Positions 44,010-55,639 are shown, numbered from the stretch's first letter. The stretch is 64,000 nucleotides of DNA from Gemmatimonadetes bacterium SCN 70-22 (GCA_001724275.1 MEDZ01000015.1:101557-165556), one strand, 5' to 3'. A program made the numbers and translations. The notes: a model not told the origin generated them from the letters alone.

Positions 44010-45596
44010 CGCGACCTCCACCTGTGCTGGCACCCTTTCGGGCGTGCGAACGAAGAGCGACTCGGCCACATGCGCGCGCTCGATCCCCTCGCTCTGGTCG
44101 AGATCCGCGATGGTGCGCGCGACCTTGAGCACGCGATGGTAGCCGCGCGCGGAGAGGGCGAGCCGCTCGGCCGACATCCCGAGGAGGGCCCGGGCATTCG
44201 GGGCAATGGGCGTGTGCGCGTCGAGCCAGCGCCCGGGAACGTGCGCGTTGCAGGTGACGCGCCGCAGCCGGCGATATCGCTCCCGCTGGCGTTCCCGCGC
44301 CGCCACCACGCGCGCGCGCACGAGGGCGGAGGGCTCGCCTTCGCCCCCGCCGCCCAAGGCGGCGATCGCAACGGCGGGGACGTGCACGGTCATGTCGAGC
44401 CGGTCGGCGAGCGGGCCGGAGACGCGCGCGCGATGACGGGCGATGTCGGCGGGCGAGCAGGTGCACGTGCGCCCGGCCTGTCCCGCTTGCCCGCACGGAC
44501 AGGGGTTCATGGCGCCGACGAGGGCGAACTTGGCGGGGAAGGCGAGCGACTGCTGGGCACGCGAGATGACGACGCGCCCGTCCTCCATGGGCTGCCGCAG
44601 GGCGTCGAGCACCGAGCGCGGGATCTCCTGCAACTCGTCGAGGAAGAGGACGCCATGATGGGCGAGGGAGACCTCGCCTGGGCGGGGGAGGCTTCCCCCG
44701 CCGATGAGTGCCGCAACGGACAGGGTGTGGTGCGGGGCGCGAAAGGGGCGCTCGCTGGACAGCGCCCCTCCCGGCGGGAGGAGACCGGCCACCGACTGCA
44801 CCGCCAGGACTTCCAGCGCTTCGTCGTCCGAGAGCGGGGGGAGGATTCCCGGGAGGCGCCGGGCGAGCATCGTCTTTCCCCCTCCCGGCGGGCCGACCAG
44901 GAGGAGGGCGTGCCCCCCGGCGGCGGCAATCTCGAGGGCGCGCTTGGCCCCCCCCTGCCCCACGACGTCGCGCAGGTCGAGGCGCTCGTCGCCGCCAGGA
45001 GGCATGGCCCCCACGGGAGCCGCCGCCGAGCCCCCGTGCTCCTCCCCCCATAGCTCCGGGGGGGCGTCTGCGCCCCGTCGCAGCGCTCGCACGAGGGCCT
45101 GCAGGGTTGGGGGGGAGAGGGTGGGGAGGCGCGAGGCCACGCGCGCCTCCCAGGCGTTGGCCGGGGGGACGATGAGGGAGAGGGGCGAGGCGTCACCCGG
45201 GGACGACCTGGCCAGGCGCAACGCCACCGGCAAGACGCCGCGCACGGCGCGGAGCGTGCCGTCCAGGCCGAGCTCGCCTAACGCGGCCAGGCGGCTGGTC
45301 GCCGACGGATCGAGCTGCCCGGTGGCGACGAGGACGCCGAGGGCGATGGGGAGGTCGAACGCCGTCCCGGTCTTCGGTTGATCGGCCGGGGCAAGGTTGA
45401 TGGTGTACCGGCGCGGGGGAAGGGTGAAGCCGCTGTTGGTGAGCGCTGCCGCGACGCGTTCCTTGGCCTCCTTCACGGCCCCGGCGGCGAGCCCGACGAT
45501 GGTCCACTGCGGGAGTCCCTTGGCGGCATCGACCTCGACCGTGACGTCGTAGGCATCCACGCCGAGCACGGCGGCGGAACGAATGGCAGCGAGCAT
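44007..45596 (-). CDS. comM: ComM (YifB) family Mg-chelatase-like AAA+ ATPase
   Basis: ComM is a hexameric helicase that promotes branch migration of donor DNA during natural transformation. The 529-aa protein has the N-terminal domain (MLAAIRSAAVLGVDAYDVTVEVD, then PPRRYTINLAPAD), Walker A L-V-G-P-P-G-G-G-K-T-M (about 233-243), RPFRAPHHT, Walker B GVLFLDELQEI and the NPCPCG cysteine cluster. ATG 45596 gives the conserved N-terminus. Eleven bases separate it from larE. It is widespread even in bacteria not known to be competent. Confidence 0.95.
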   Translation of the reverse strand: MLAAIRSAAVLGVDAYDVTVEVDAAKGLPQWTIVGLAAGAVKEAKERVAAALTNSGFTLPPRRYTINLAPADQPKTGTAFDLPIALGVLVATGQLDPSATSRLAALGELGLDGTLRAVRGVLPVALRLARSSPGDASPLSLIVPPANAWEARVASRLPTLSPPTLQALVRALRRGADAPPELWGEEHGGSAAAPVGAMPPGGDERLDLRDVVGQGGAKRALEIAAAGGHALLLVGPPGGGKTMLARRLPGILPPLSDDEALEVLAVQSVAGLLPPGGALSSERPFRAPHHTLSVAALIGGGSLPRPGEVSLAHHGVLFLDELQEIPRSVLDALRQPMEDGRVVISRAQQSLAFPAKFALVGAMNPCPCGQAGQAGRTCTCSPADIARHRARVSGPLADRLDMTVHVPAVAIAALGGGGEGEPSALVRARVVAARERQRERYRRLRRVTCNAHVPGRWLDAHTPIAPNARALLGMSAERLALSARGYHRVLKVARTIADLDQSEGIERAHVAESLFVRTPERVPAQVEVA

Positions 45597-45684
45597 GGCC
45601 CCAAGCTGGGGGGGCGCCACGCGGGCGCGCGTACCGAAAGCGTGCGCCGGCTACCGCTCCCTTGCACCAGGGCGTGGGCCGAAG

Positions 45685-45703
45685 GCGCCCGGTCCGCGGG
45701 CGC
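45685..45703 (-). terminator. Possible weak hairpin after the NRAMP-type gene
   Basis: GCGCCC (45685-45690) and GGGCGC (45698-45703) form a short stem that may extend one pair inward. On the minus strand it lies nine bases after the stop of the transporter gene. No T tract follows. Confidence 0.3.
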
Positions 45704-45711
45704 GGCGGTGC

Positions 45712-46911
45712 CTAGTTGGCGATGAGCCTGGGAAGCTCGCGCACGAGGGTGTACGCCCCCATCGCGGCCATCGCGAGCGCGACGGTCCACCCGGCCAGCA
45801 TGAGCACCGGGGGGTGGCGATAGTCGCCGACGATGGTGCGCCGCGTCGCGGCCAGGAGCATCGCCCCCAGGGCGAGCGGGAGGATGAAGCCGTTGAGCGC
45901 GCCGACGAGGATGAGTGTCCGGACGGGGCGCCCGATGACCAGGAAGACCAGGGTGGAGATGACGATGAAGATGATGATCACGCGGGCCCAGTGACGGTCC
46001 ACCCAGGTGCTGGCCGAGCGCAGGAAGCTGACGGAGGTGTAGGCGGCCCCGACGACCGAGGTGATGGCCGCCGCCCACATCACGGCGCCGAAGAGGCGAT
46101 ACCCCACCTCGCCGGTCGCCAGGCGGAAGACCGACGCCGGGGGATTGGCCGGGTCGAGCACGCCGCCGCGCGACACCACGCCTAACGCGGCGAGGAAGAG
46201 CACCACGCGCATGAGCGAGGCGATGCCGATGGCGCGTCCCGCCGAGCGCGTCACGGCGCCGATGGACTCGATGCCGCCGATCCCCGCATCCAGCAGCCGA
46301 TGGGCACCGGCGAAGGTGATGTAGCCGCCCACCGTGCCGCCGACGAGCGTGACGATCGCGAAGACATCCAGCTGCTCGGGGACGAACGCGCGTTCGATCG
46401 CGAGACCCACGGGGGGCGACGACGAGAGCGCCACGTACAGCGTGAGCCCGACCATCACGAAGCCGAGCCACTGGGCGAACCGGTCCATCGCCCGCCCTGC
46501 CTCGCGGAAGAGGAACAGGGCAATGGCGAGACCGGCGCTGAGGGCGGCGCCGGCAGCCGGCGACATGCCGACCAGGACGTTGAGCCCCAGCCCCGCCCCG
46601 GCCACGTTGCCGATGTTGAAGGCGAGTCCGCCGACCGCCACCAGGATGGCCAGCGCCGTCCCGAGCCCCGGGAGCACGAGGTTCGCCACGTCCTGCGCCC
46701 GCCGGTTGGCGGCGGCGATCACGCGCCAGGTGGTGAGCTGCGCCCCCAGGTCGAGCAGGATGCTCACGAGGATGGCGAAGCCGAAGCTCGCGCCCAGCTG
46801 CTGCGTGAAGACCGCGGTCTGCGTGAGGAATCCCGGCCCGATGGCCGAGGTGGCCATCAGGAACGCCGCCCCGGCGAGGGCGCTCCGCCTGCTGGATCCG
46901 GTCCCGGACAC
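45712..46911 (-). CDS. YcsG-like NRAMP-family transporter
   Basis: The 399-aa protein has about eleven membrane helices. Its first helix reads FLMATSAIGPGFLTQTAVFTQQ, with LDLGAQLTTWRVIAAA next and GLAFNIGNVAGAGLGLN in helix 3, closely matching Bacillus YcsG as I remember it. The canonical NRAMP metal motif D-P-G-N in helix 1 is replaced by G-P-G-F. YcsG genes often accompany 5-oxoproline degradation genes, so the substrate may not be a metal. GTG 46911 starts 21 bases after the ABC exporter stop. Confidence 0.85.
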   Translation of the reverse strand: MSGTGSSRRSALAGAAFLMATSAIGPGFLTQTAVFTQQLGASFGFAILVSILLDLGAQLTTWRVIAAANRRAQDVANLVLPGLGTALAILVAVGGLAFNIGNVAGAGLGLNVLVGMSPAAGAALSAGLAIALFLFREAGRAMDRFAQWLGFVMVGLTLYVALSSSPPVGLAIERAFVPEQLDVFAIVTLVGGTVGGYITFAGAHRLLDAGIGGIESIGAVTRSAGRAIGIASLMRVVLFLAALGVVSRGGVLDPANPPASVFRLATGEVGYRLFGAVMWAAAITSVVGAAYTSVSFLRSASTWVDRHWARVIIIFIVISTLVFLVIGRPVRTLILVGALNGFILPLALGAMLLAATRRTIVGDYRHPPVLMLAGWTVALAMAAMGAYTLVRELPRLIAN

Positions 46912-46932
46912 GGGCTCCGTCGTCGCGGCGCG

Positions 46933-48795
<1,863 letters not shown>

Positions 48796-48816
48796 GGTCG
48801 CGGGAACGGGTCGGGC

Positions 48817-48824
48817 GAAAAGTA
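48817..48824 (-). promoter_or_regulatory. Candidate -7/-10 element TACTTTTC upstream of the ABC exporter
   Basis: On the minus strand TACTTTTC ends 21 bases before ATG 48795 in a divergent gap (48796-48919) with no gene. It shares its first seven bases with the box before the SPOR lipoprotein. Confidence 0.4.
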
Positions 48825-48919
48825 TCGACCACGACAAGCCGGCGCGCCCCACCGACGCGCGAAACCGCAGCGGCGTGCCCCCGTAGGGACCTGCATCCCC
48901 TCAGCGCCGAGGCCCCGTC

Positions 48920-49288
48920 ATGTGGATCCTGCTCAAGTCCTTGCTGGCCAGGTGGGTCGTACTCAAGCTCGTGCTGAAGGGACTCGGGAGCCTCGGATGG
49001 TTGCTCCCGCTCGCGATCCTCCTCAAGGCGTTCGGGCTCCCCTTCCTGGTGATGCTCGCCGTCCTCGCGCTCCCGCTCCTCCTCGTCCTGGCGGTGATCG
49101 GGCTCCCGCTCGGGCTCGTGGTGCTCGTCGGCGGCTTCCTGCTCACCATGACCGTCTGGCTCGTGGGATTGGGGGTCACGGTGCTCAAGCTCGCGCTCCC
49201 CTTGCTGCTGCTGTACTGGGTGGTCCGGTGGATGTTCGGGCGCGGCGAGGCGTCGCCGGACATCCCGCTGGAGCCCGAGGCGAGCTGA
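48920..49288 (+). CDS. Small Leu-rich membrane protein
   Basis: The 122-aa protein is almost entirely hydrophobic, with three or four helices rich in Leu and Val (about 12-34, 40-62, 62-82, 86-104) and an acidic tail (EASPDIPLEPEAS). It resembles no family I know. Divergent promoters with the ABC exporter and its own terminator suggest a real single-gene unit. Confidence 0.65.
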   Translation: MWILLKSLLARWVVLKLVLKGLGSLGWLLPLAILLKAFGLPFLVMLAVLALPLLLVLAVIGLPLGLVVLVGGFLLTMTVWLVGLGVTVLKLALPLLLLYWVVRWMFGRGEASPDIPLEPEAS

Positions 49289-49320
49289 TCCGGGCAACGG
49301 CTGCAACGCGTGGCGATCAC

Positions 49321-49354
49321 CGACGGCGCGTCCCGACCGCGGGGCGCGCCGTCG
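49321..49354 (+). terminator. 15-bp hairpin terminator after the Leu-rich membrane protein
   Basis: CGACGGCGCGTCCCG (49321-49335) pairs with CGGGGCGCGCCGTCG (49340-49354) with one U-G pair and an ACCG loop, 33 bases after the stop. The rest of the gap to 49535 has no gene; GTGTAAGACTGGGG near 49438-49451 could be part of the kinase promoter. Confidence 0.75.
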
Positions 49355-49535
49355 TGCCTCGGGAGGTGTCGGGCGCACGTCCGCCTCGTGCCCCGGGTCG
49401 CGTCACCAGTGTGAGGGAGCCGGCGCCACGTCGCGGGGTGTAAGACTGGGGTTTCCCCGAGTTGTTGGCGCCACGCGCGTGCGACACCTTGGTGGCAACG
49501 CCACGGGCCGCCTCCTTCACCGTCCCCCAGCCGCG

Positions 49536-52202
49536 ATGCCGCACCGCGACCACCCCTTCGCCGCCCTCGGACAGCGCACGCACACGGTGTCGGAGCTCGC
49601 CCGCGCCGCGCGATTCGCGACGACGCTGCAGGAGGTGGCCGAGGCCCTCGCCTCGTCCATGGAGAAGCGGAACGTCCTCGAGGCGATCGTCCGGGTCAGC
49701 ATCGACGCGGTCCACGCCCGTGCCGGCGCGGTGACCGCGCTGTCGGATGACGGCACGATGCTCTCCGTCGTGTCGTCGGTGGGCTACGACGAGGAGCTCG
49801 TGAAGCGCCTCGCGCGGCTGCGCGTGTGCGACTTTCCCGCCATCGGCCGGCTCATCGCCGACCGCGAGCCGCGCTTCATCGCCTCGCAAGAGGAGCTGGA
49901 AGCGGTCGCCCCCCTCGTGGCCCGCCATTCCGAGCCCGCCGGGGCGCGCGTCGCATTGCCACTGGCCACGGCCGATCGCTTCCTCGGCATCCTGGTCCTC
50001 ACCTTCCCCGAGGCACGCGACTTTGCATCCGACGAGCGCGAGTTCCTCGTGGCGCTGGCCCGGCAATGCGCCGTCGCGCTCGAACGCGCCCAGCTCTTCA
50101 TGCGCGAGCGGAAGGCGCGGCAGGCCGCCGAGGCCGAGAGTGCCCAGCACGCCGGATCGCTGGAGCGCATGAGCGACCAGTACTTCGCATGCGATGGCGA
50201 GTGGCGGTACCTGCGCATCAACCGCGCCATGCGGGCCTTCTTGCGCGAGCACGGTTTCGAGCCGGAGACGCTGATGGGCCGCGTCATCTGGGACGTCTTT
50301 CCCCGACTCGTCGACGGCCCGATGCATCGCGCCATGCTCCGCGCCAGGCGCGACGGCGTCACGGTCCCGTTCACCGCGCGCGGTACGTACGCCGACACGC
50401 AGTACGAGGGGTACGCCTTCCCGCTCGGCGCGGGCGTGGGCGTTCACGCCTACGACCTCACCGATCAGCGTCGCGCGGAAGCCGAGGTCGGACGCCTCAC
50501 CGCCGCGCTCCGGCGGCGCGTGGAGGAGATGGAAGCGCTCCTCAAGGTGATCCCGGTGGGGATCGGCATCGCCAGCGATCCCGCGGGGCGCGACGTCGCC
50601 GTCAACCCGGCGTTCGCCAGGCTGCTGCGCATGCCGTACACGGAGGGCACGTCGACGACCCCGCTCGGCGAGGGTGCCCTCCCGTTCCGCGTCGTGCGCG
50701 ATGGCGTCGCGCTCCCCCTCCCCGAGCAGCCGCTCCAGAAGGCGGCGCGCGCCGGCGAGGCGATCCCGTACCACGAGCAGGAGCTGCACTTCGCGGACGG
50801 TACACGCGTCACCCTGCTCGCCAGCGCGGCCCCGATCCGCGACGAGCACGGCGCGGTGAGCGGGAGCGTCGGTGCGTTCGTGGACATCACCGAGCGCAAG
50901 CGCGCCGAAACCGCGTCGAGCGTCCTGAACGAGGCGTCGGCCGCCTTCGCGTCGTCGCTCGACATCGCGCAGACGTTCGCCACGCTATCGCAGCGCGTCG
51001 TCCCGGGCATGGCCGATATCTGCGTCATCTTCGTCGTGCGAGAGTCGGGGAGCATCGGCGTCGTGGCCATGGAGTCCACCGATCCCGGGATCCTCGACCG
51101 GCTGCGCGCCTTCGATCGCAAGAACCCGGTCGACTCCACGCCCACGCATCCCGTCTGGCTCGCGCTGCGCGACCAGCAGTCCGTCTTCATTCCCAGCGTC
51201 CATGACGCCAGCGTCGCCAGCCGGCGCCCGGACGAGCGGTCGGTCGTCGAGTTGGCGCGCGCCACCGGGGCGACCAGCCTCCTGATGGTCCCCCTCGCCG
51301 CCCGCGGACGCGTCCTGGGGGCGATGGGAATGGGGACGCTCGGCCACCGACGCCCGTTCGACGAGGGAGACCTCGCCCTCGCCAAGGAGCTCGGCAGCCG
51401 GGCGGCGATGGCACTGGACAATGCCTACCTCCTCGCCGCCGAGCATCGCGCGCGCAGCGAGGCGGAGAGCGCGCGGGCCGAGGCCGAGCGCGCCAGCCGG
51501 AGCAAGGGCGACTTCCTGGCGATGATGTCACATGAGCTGCGCACGCCGCTCAACGCCATCGCCGGCTATGCGGAGCTGATCGAGCTGGGGCTTCGTGGCC
51601 CCGTCACCGACGCGCAGGTCACGGACCTGCGCAAGATCAAGCACAACCAGCGCCACCTGCTCGGGCTCATCAACGCCGTGCTGAGCTTCGCCCGCCTCGA
51701 CGCCGGGCGCGTGCTGTACGAGGTCACCAACGTCCCCGTGGCCGCCGCGGTCGGCGCCGTGGAGTCGCTCATCGAGCCGCAGCTCCGGGAGCGCCAGCTG
51801 CAGTACCTGCTGTCTGCGTGCGACGCCGCCACCACCGTGCGCGCCGACGTGGAGAAGGTGCAACAGATCCTCCTCAACCTCCTCGGGAACGCGGTGAAGT
51901 TCACGGCGCCGGGCGGGAAGATCGACGTGTCGTGCGAGGTGGTTGCCCGTCAGGTGCATCTCCGGGTGCGCGACACCGGGATCGGCATCGCGCGCGACCA
52001 GCTGGAGCAGGTCTTCGAACCGTTCGTGCAGGCGGGCCGCTCGCTGCGCAGCGCCACCGAGGGGGTCGGGCTCGGGCTCGCGATCTCGCGCGAGCTCGCC
52101 CGAGGCATGGGGGGCGAGCTGTCGGTCGAGAGCGAAGTCGGGGTCGGATCCACCTTCACCCTCACCCTCCCCCGCGGCCCCGATCGCACGCCGAGCAGCT
52201 GA
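49536..52202 (+). CDS. Multi-sensor histidine kinase (GAF-PAS-PAS-GAF-HisKA-HATPase)
   Basis: The 888-aa protein has no membrane helix. In order it has GAF (about 30-190), PAS (about 205-310), PAS (about 325-440), GAF (about 455-610), a HisKA domain with phospho-acceptor His666 in MSHELRTPLN, and an ATPase domain (N box LLNLLGNAVKFTAPGG, G1 RDTGIGIA, G2 GVGLGLAIS). It phosphorylates an unidentified response regulator; none is adjacent. ATG 49536 is preferred to an in-frame GTG at 49479. It converges on the ACT-domain gene with a seven-base gap. Confidence 0.93.
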   Translation: MPHRDHPFAALGQRTHTVSELARAARFATTLQEVAEALASSMEKRNVLEAIVRVSIDAVHARAGAVTALSDDGTMLSVVSSVGYDEELVKRLARLRVCDFPAIGRLIADREPRFIASQEELEAVAPLVARHSEPAGARVALPLATADRFLGILVLTFPEARDFASDEREFLVALARQCAVALERAQLFMRERKARQAAEAESAQHAGSLERMSDQYFACDGEWRYLRINRAMRAFLREHGFEPETLMGRVIWDVFPRLVDGPMHRAMLRARRDGVTVPFTARGTYADTQYEGYAFPLGAGVGVHAYDLTDQRRAEAEVGRLTAALRRRVEEMEALLKVIPVGIGIASDPAGRDVAVNPAFARLLRMPYTEGTSTTPLGEGALPFRVVRDGVALPLPEQPLQKAARAGEAIPYHEQELHFADGTRVTLLASAAPIRDEHGAVSGSVGAFVDITERKRAETASSVLNEASAAFASSLDIAQTFATLSQRVVPGMADICVIFVVRESGSIGVVAMESTDPGILDRLRAFDRKNPVDSTPTHPVWLALRDQQSVFIPSVHDASVASRRPDERSVVELARATGATSLLMVPLAARGRVLGAMGMGTLGHRRPFDEGDLALAKELGSRAAMALDNAYLLAAEHRARSEAESARAEAERASRSKGDFLAMMSHELRTPLNAIAGYAELIELGLRGPVTDAQVTDLRKIKHNQRHLLGLINAVLSFARLDAGRVLYEVTNVPVAAAVGAVESLIEPQLRERQLQYLLSACDAATTVRADVEKVQQILLNLLGNAVKFTAPGGKIDVSCEVVARQVHLRVRDTGIGIARDQLEQVFEPFVQAGRSLRSATEGVGLGLAISRELARGMGGELSVESEVGVGSTFTLTLPRGPDRTPSS

Positions 52203-52209
52203 CGCCCCG

Positions 52210-52596
52210 TCAGGCGCCGTTCACCTCGACCCCGGCGGCACGCCAGGTGCCAACGGCCGCGTCGGCGATCCCCTCCCGCACCAGCAGGATGTCGGTGTCG
52301 TACGTGGAGATGGCGAGGAGCGGGATCCGGGCCTGCGCCAGCGGCGTGCTGAGCGCCGAGAGCACGCCGACCATCGAGAACGGGAGCGGGCCGCGCACGG
52401 CGAAGGCGGTGAAATCGCGCTCCGCCTGGACCGTCGCGGGAACGAGGGCCGCGGTGCAGATCACCGATGTCTCAGACGCCGTGCGGGTCACGGACACGAC
52501 GTCGCGCGACCAGGTCGCCCAGTGTGGCCACCCGGCGTCGGGGGCGAGGCGCGCGACGGCGAAGGTCCCTGGAAGCCGGTCGAGGTGGATCGTCAT
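52210..52596 (-). CDS. ACT-domain (CASTOR-like) protein
   Basis: The 128-aa protein carries S-V-I-C-T-A-A-L-V-P near 45-54 and a C-terminal ACT domain (about 60-125: DFTAFAVRGPLPFSMVGVLSALSTPLA, then LLAISTYDTDILLVREG). Proteins of this type sense amino acids. It overlaps the DinB-like gene by four bases (ATGA), so the two are coupled. Confidence 0.75.
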   Translation of the reverse strand: MTIHLDRLPGTFAVARLAPDAGWPHWATWSRDVVSVTRTASETSVICTAALVPATVQAERDFTAFAVRGPLPFSMVGVLSALSTPLAQARIPLLAISTYDTDILLVREGIADAAVGTWRAAGVEVNGA

Positions 52597-53156
52597 GCCG
52601 ACCCCCGTTGGCTCGCGCTGGCGGCAATGACCCGTCGCATCAGCGCCAGGTGCCGGCGCTCATGGTCGGCGATCATCGCCACCCACTCGTACAGGTTGAG
52701 ACGTCCCAGCGCGGGGTGCGGGAAGTGCACCGCCGTGAGCGCCCATCCATCCGCCTCGGCGCCCCACGCCCGGAGCCCGGCGCGCGACTCGGACAGGCGC
52801 GCGCGCGCCGTCGGGACGTCCGGCGCATCGACCGGCGTCACGAAGTCCGGGGCCACGCGCTTCGTGGTGGCCTGCGCAAGCCCGGTGTGGGCCAGCACAC
52901 CGAGCAGCGACGACGTCTCCGACTCGCGTTCCAGCCCGGCGGCCCGGGCGTCCCGCAGCGCGCGGAACATGGCGCGCACCGACGACTGCTCCACCAGGTG
53001 CAGGTGCGCCAGGTGCTGCGCCACGCTCCATCCTCCCTCCGGGCCGGCCACCTGCAGCTGCTGGGGGGTCAGCTCGGCGACGAACGCCAGCAACTCGTCG
53101 CGAACGTGGTCGGCGTCGGCGAGGAGCTCGCCAAGTCTCGGATGCATGGTTGACAT
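52593..53156 (-). CDS. DinB/YfiT-like four-helix protein
   Basis: The 187-aa protein has the DinB-like pattern of three metal-ligand positions: His in WSVAQHLAHLH, and His in the late D-H-E-R-R-H-L-A-L-M block. Members include thiol transferases such as bacillithiol S-transferase, but the thiol and substrate cannot be assigned. The ATG lies within a perfect 12-bp palindrome, TTGACATGTCAA (53150-53161), possibly an operator; the second ATG (53147) is an alternative start. Confidence 0.8.
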   Translation of the reverse strand: MSTMHPRLGELLADADHVRDELLAFVAELTPQQLQVAGPEGGWSVAQHLAHLHLVEQSSVRAMFRALRDARAAGLERESETSSLLGVLAHTGLAQATTKRVAPDFVTPVDAPDVPTARARLSESRAGLRAWGAEADGWALTAVHFPHPALGRLNLYEWVAMIADHERRHLALMRRVIAASASQRGSA

Positions 53157-53297
53157 GTCAAAGGAATCGTAAGGAACGCGGGTGGCAGTCGACCGCGCCG
53201 CCCGAGGCGCACGCGCCGCTGCAGGAATGCGTGCAGATTATACCGTGATCCGTCGGCGTTGCCCCGCAGCGCACCACTCTCACCCTCCTGGAGCCCC

Positions 53298-55010
53298 GTG
53301 CTCGTCCCCAAGCTCGTCACCACCCTCAAGTCGTACGACCGCCAGCAGTTCGTCTCGGACCTCACGGCGGGGACGATCGTCGGCATCGTAGCCCTGCCGC
53401 TGGCCATCGCCTTCGCGATCGCGAGCGGCGTCACGCCGGAGCGGGGACTCTACACGGCCATCGTCGCCGGATTCCTGATTTCCGCGCTTGGCGGGTCGCG
53501 CGTGCAGATCGGCGGTCCCACGGGCGCCTTCGTGGTGATCGTCTACGGGATCGTGCAACAGTACGGGCTGGAGGGGCTCACGGCGGCGACGTTGATGGCG
53601 GGGGTGATACTGGTGCTGATGGGGGTCGCCCGGCTGGGGACGATCATCAAGTTCATTCCGCAGCCTCTCATCACCGGTTTCACCAGCGGCATCGCCGTGA
53701 TCATCTTCACGAGCCAGGTGAAGGACTTCCTGGGGCTGAAGATGGGGTCGGTCCCCGCCGACTTCGTGGAGAAGGTCGGCGCGTACGCCGAGCACATCAC
53801 GAGCATCACCCCCGAAGCCATCGGCGTCGCCGTCGTGGCGCTGGCCATCATCATCTGGTGGCCCAGGGTCAACCGGAAGATGCCCTCGCCCTTCGTCGCG
53901 CTGATCGTCACGACGGCCGGCGCCCAGCTGCTCGGCCTTCCCATCGAGACGATCGGAAGCCGCTTCGGCGAGCTGTCCGCCTCGCTGCCGCATCCCGTCT
54001 GGCCCGACATCCGGTTCTCGGACCTGCAGCGCCTGGTTTCGCCGGCATTCACGATCGCGCTCCTCGGGGCCATCGAGTCGCTCCTATCGGCGGTCGTCGC
54101 GGACGGGATGATCGGGTCGCGGCACCGCTCCAACATGGAGCTCGTGGCGCAGGGCGTGGCCAACATCGCCTCGCCGATCTTTGGCGGGATCCCGGCGACC
54201 GGGGCCATCGCGCGGACGGCGACCAACGTGAAGAACGGGGGACGCACGCCGGTGGCGGGGATGGTCCACGCGCTCGTCCTCCTGCTCATCACGCTCTTCT
54301 TCGGGAAGTGGGCGGGGTTGATCCCGATGGCGACGCTGGCGGCGATCCTGGTGGTGGTGGCGTACCACATGAGCGAGTGGCGCACCTTCGTCGACGAGCT
54401 GCGGGGGCCGCGGGCCGACGTGGCGGTGCTCCTGGTGTCGTTCGTCCTCACGGTCATCGTCGACCTCACCGTGGCCATCGAGGTCGGGATGGTGCTCGCC
54501 GCGTTCCTGTTCATGCACCGGATGTCGGAGGTGACGCAGGTGAGCGCGGTGCGTCGCGAGCTGCAACGCGAGCAGGGGGCGGAGGACGACGACGAAGACG
54601 ACCGGGGCGCCGCCGCGACGCACGACATCCCCGAGGGGGTCGACGTCTACGAGATCACCGGCGCCTTCTTCTTCGGGGCGGCGGAGACGTTCAAGGACAC
54701 CGTGAACCAGGTGGCACGCAAGCCGAAGGTGCTGGTGATCCGGATGCGCCACGTCTCGATGCTCGACGCCACGGGGCTGCGCGCGCTGCGCGACGTGGTC
54801 AGGCGCAGCAAGGGGGACCGGGCGCTGGTCCTGATCGCCGAGATCCACGCGCAACCGCTGGCGGCGCTGGAGCGCTCGCCGCTCGCGGAGGAGCTGGGGC
54901 GCGACGCGATCTTCCTGTCGCTCGACGACGCGCTCGATCGCGCCCGGAGCTACCTGGCGGCCCGCACGCCGACGCCGCCGAGGGGGGGGCCGTCCGCCGG
55001 GACGCGTTAG
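53298..55010 (+). CDS. SulP-family anion transporter with STAS domain
   Basis: The 570-aa protein has 10-12 membrane helices (about 10-415; signatures TAGTIVGIVALPLAIAFAIASG, IGGPTGAFVVIV and GGIPATGAIARTATNVKNGG), then an acidic stretch (EDDDEDD) and a STAS domain (about 455-555; K-V-L-V-I-R-M-R-H-V-S-M-L-D-A-T-G). SulP proteins carry sulfate, bicarbonate or other anions. No carbonic anhydrase is adjacent. GTG 53298 has GGAG four bases before it. The stop TAG lies in a CGTTAGGC octamer. AGATTATACC near 53234-53243 may be its -10. Confidence 0.93.
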   Translation: MLVPKLVTTLKSYDRQQFVSDLTAGTIVGIVALPLAIAFAIASGVTPERGLYTAIVAGFLISALGGSRVQIGGPTGAFVVIVYGIVQQYGLEGLTAATLMAGVILVLMGVARLGTIIKFIPQPLITGFTSGIAVIIFTSQVKDFLGLKMGSVPADFVEKVGAYAEHITSITPEAIGVAVVALAIIIWWPRVNRKMPSPFVALIVTTAGAQLLGLPIETIGSRFGELSASLPHPVWPDIRFSDLQRLVSPAFTIALLGAIESLLSAVVADGMIGSRHRSNMELVAQGVANIASPIFGGIPATGAIARTATNVKNGGRTPVAGMVHALVLLLITLFFGKWAGLIPMATLAAILVVVAYHMSEWRTFVDELRGPRADVAVLLVSFVLTVIVDLTVAIEVGMVLAAFLFMHRMSEVTQVSAVRRELQREQGAEDDDEDDRGAAATHDIPEGVDVYEITGAFFFGAAETFKDTVNQVARKPKVLVIRMRHVSMLDATGLRALRDVVRRSKGDRALVLIAEIHAQPLAALERSPLAEELGRDAIFLSLDDALDRARSYLAARTPTPPRGGPSAGTR

Positions 55011-55115
55011 GCAGACCGGGCGCGTCAGGCAGACGGGGCACGTGGGGCCGCCGGGACGCGCGGCGCGAGCGGGACGCCCCGGCGCAGGGGGGCGCGCGGG
55101 GGGGTCGAGCGGGGC

Positions 55116-55397
55116 TCAGAGCCCCGGCGGAAGCGCTCGGCGCACGTCGCGCTGGCCGTTGGCGACCCCCATCCCCACGCTGATCCCGAAGGCGAGCGCG
55201 GTCCCCCCGCCCACCAGCGGGAGGAGCGCAACGATGGGGCTGGCGATGATCGCGGCGCCGAAGCCGGCCAGGAGCGGGGCGATACCCGACTGCGCGGCGT
55301 CGACGTAGCGGAGTCGCTCGCGGACGAAGGCGCGCGATTGCGTGTAGCCGATGACCACCGCCGCAATCGTGGCGGCGAATCCAAGCAGTCCAAGCAT
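55116..55397 (-). CDS. Small membrane protein of unknown function
   Basis: The 93-aa protein has two or three hydrophobic segments (LGLLGFAATIAAVVIGY, 2-18; SGIAPLLAGFGAAIIASPIVALLP, 37-60; and a glycine-rich third). No family is recognised. It is isolated between rightward genes; the gap 55011-55115 holds only G-rich sequence. Confidence 0.55.
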   Translation of the reverse strand: MLGLLGFAATIAAVVIGYTQSRAFVRERLRYVDAAQSGIAPLLAGFGAAIIASPIVALLPLVGGGTALAFGISVGMGVANGQRDVRRALPPGL

Positions 55398-55580
55398 GGC
55401 GGTACTCCTGGGAAGCGACCGGGCGCTCGACGCGGACCCGTGTGCAGGATCCTACGGCCGCGCGGAGGCGAGGTTTCGTCGGGACGCGGCCCGCGCCTCG
55501 GCCAGCTCGCCCCGGGGCGCGCGCGCCCGGATGGGAGACGGTAGCTTGGGGATGTCCGGCGACGACGGCCGACACCCGCC

Positions 55581-55615
55581 CTCGTCTCGCCTCGCCTCGC
55601 CTCGCCTCGCCTCGC
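55581..55615. repeat. 5-bp tandem repeat (CTCGC)6
   Basis: One CTCGT followed by six CTCGC units sits 25 bases before the quinone oxidoreductase gene. TAGCTTGG at 55542-55549, just upstream, is a candidate -7/-10 element, which would put the repeat in the 5' leader. The gap 55398-55639 has no gene. Confidence 0.8.
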
Positions 55616-55639
55616 CCTGCACGTTCCACCCCGCCCGCG

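Noticed and set aside
53150..53161. TTGACATGTCAA as a bidirectional -35
   Set aside because: No acceptable -10 was found 16-18 bases away on either strand. It is mentioned only as a possible operator.
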